DNA from: Bradyrhizobium barranii subsp. apii
GTDB lineage: Bacteria; Pseudomonadota; Alphaproteobacteria; Rhizobiales; Xanthobacteraceae
Length of the DNA stretch: 64,000 bases
NCBI RefSeq assembly: GCF_011516635.5
Contig: NZ_CP096255.1
Span: 6,012,501 to 6,076,500, forward strand
Reading direction: 5' to 3'
Shown here: positions 63,351 to 64,000 of the stretch, one piece after another
Position numbering within the stretch: the first letter of the stretch is position 1
How the letters are laid out: every line of letters begins with the position of its first letter
Program-made: the position numbers and the translations under genes
The notes under the pieces: generated by a model
Seen by the model: only the letters and a program-made list of their open reading frames with translations
Databases searched by the model: none
Told to the model about the DNA's origin: nothing

Positions 63351-64000
63351 CTAGAACGCGACCTCGTACATGTTCAGGATCGCATCCCGGCCGAGGTCGC
63401 GCGGATTGTTGTCAAGCAGGCGGCGAATGGCGTGCGCCTCGTCGGCCATGACGCCGAGATCGCCCTTGGGCACGCCGAGCGCGGACAGACGCATCTCGAT
63501 GCCGAGGTCCTTGCAGTACTCGTAAGTGGCGTCGAATGCGAGCTTCGCATCGTTCCGTGCCGGCAGGCCGAGCGCCGCCAGCACCGCGACCGTCTTCGCC
63601 TCGACTGCCGGCATGTTGAAGGCCAGCGTATGCGGGAAGATCACGGCACAGGCGAGCCCATGCGCGACATGATGGCGCGTGCCCAGCGGATAAGCGACGG
63701 CATGCCCGGCGGTGGTGTTCACTGGTCCAAGGCAATAGCCGCCATAGAGCGAGGCCAGGGAGAGACCCGCGCGTGCCTCGCGATCTCCGCCGTCAGCGAC
63801 CGCCCGCTTGAGATATTGCCCGACCAGCCGCGCGCCCTCGAGCGCATAAAGGTCGATCATCGGATGCGCCTTGCGGCTGGTGTAGGCCTCGACGCAATGC
63901 GCCAGCGCATCGACGCCGGTGGCCGCAGTGACCTCCTTCGGAACGGTCATTGTGAGATCAGGATCGACGATGGCGATATCAGCAAGCATGAAGCGGCTCT
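63351..64000 (-). CDS. Iron-containing alcohol dehydrogenase (partial, C-terminal part)
   Basis: The visible 216 residues form the C-terminal all-helical domain of a group III Fe-ADH: TGVDALAHCVEAYTSRKAHP (metal ligand region), TTAGHAVAYPLG and HHVAHGLACAVIFPHTLAFN with the metal-binding His residues. The frame is open past 64000, so the NAD-binding N-terminal half lies outside the window. Likely reduces or oxidises a short alcohol or maleylacetate-like compound; with the Bug protein it may serve carboxylate metabolism. Confidence 0.9.
   Translation of the reverse strand, partial: SRFMLADIAIVDPDLTMTVPKEVTAATGVDALAHCVEAYTSRKAHPMIDLYALEGARLVGQYLKRAVADGGDREARAGLSLASLYGGYCLGPVNTTAGHAVAYPLGTRHHVAHGLACAVIFPHTLAFNMPAVEAKTVAVLAALGLPARNDAKLAFDATYEYCKDLGIEMRLSALGVPKGDLGVMADEAHAIRRLLDNNPRDLGRDAILNMYEVAF

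Overview
The window looks like chromosomal DNA of a GC-rich alphaproteobacterium of the Bradyrhizobium type. This is inferred from gene content (several sugar and branched-chain-type ABC uptake systems, acyl-CoA/CoA-transferase genes, an ExbB with a long Ala/Pro-rich periplasmic arm, Irr-like iron boxes) and from several families of hairpin-forming intergenic repeats typical of that group. No rRNA or CRISPR is present; the only tRNA recognised is tRNA-Gln(CTG).

Layout. 1-2.3 kb: a class III aminotransferase divergent from a GntR/FadR regulator with a clear operator between them. 2.5-8.2 kb: acyl-CoA-type metabolism (a DUF35 protein with a thiolase-like partner that lacks the usual Cys, a CoA-transferase, a thiolase) plus an OmpA-like protein. 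8.3-20.4 kb: a sugar/sugar-acid catabolic locus. On the minus strand lie ABC ATPase, binding protein, two permeases, a DenD-like dehydrogenase, KDG kinase and KDPG aldolase. A LacI-type regulator is divergent from them, and an IlvD/Edd dehydratase and two SDR dehydrogenases follow on the plus strand. Matching operators precede both arms. 20.4-25 kb: serine hydrolase, GFA protein, EamA exporter/LysR pair, M50 protease. 25-31.5 kb: an iron uptake operon (TonB receptor, piuC, exbB, exbD, tonB) split by an IS5 element inserted at the exbD stop codon. 32-37.4 kb: RND efflux pair and an IalB-like protein. 37.6-40.6 kb: arylsulfatase and TetR regulator. 40.6-45.3 kb: a complete Liv-type ABC transporter. 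45.6-48 kb: a DUF1428 protein and an alpha/beta-hydrolase-caspase fusion gene broken by a frameshift. An IS1380 element follows.

49.8-61.2 kb is a decayed integrative island at the 3' end of tRNA-Gln. An 18-bp copy of the tRNA end marks the left border and the intact tRNA the right. It carries a tyrosine integrase that has lost its C-terminal catalytic part, a HEPN-like/SH3 gene interrupted by an IS5 and an IS256 element, a small membrane protein, a lipoprotein, and a helicase-like gene interrupted by a second identical IS256 and by an IS21 element. Every IS has a target duplication that lets the pre-insertion reading frames be rejoined exactly. The HEPN/SH3 gene plus helicase gene is the best candidate here for an undescribed, possibly defensive, system, now inactivated.

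Beyond the tRNA are two small frameshifted genes, a tripartite-tricarboxylate (Bug) binding protein and the 3' part of an iron-containing alcohol dehydrogenase that runs off the window.
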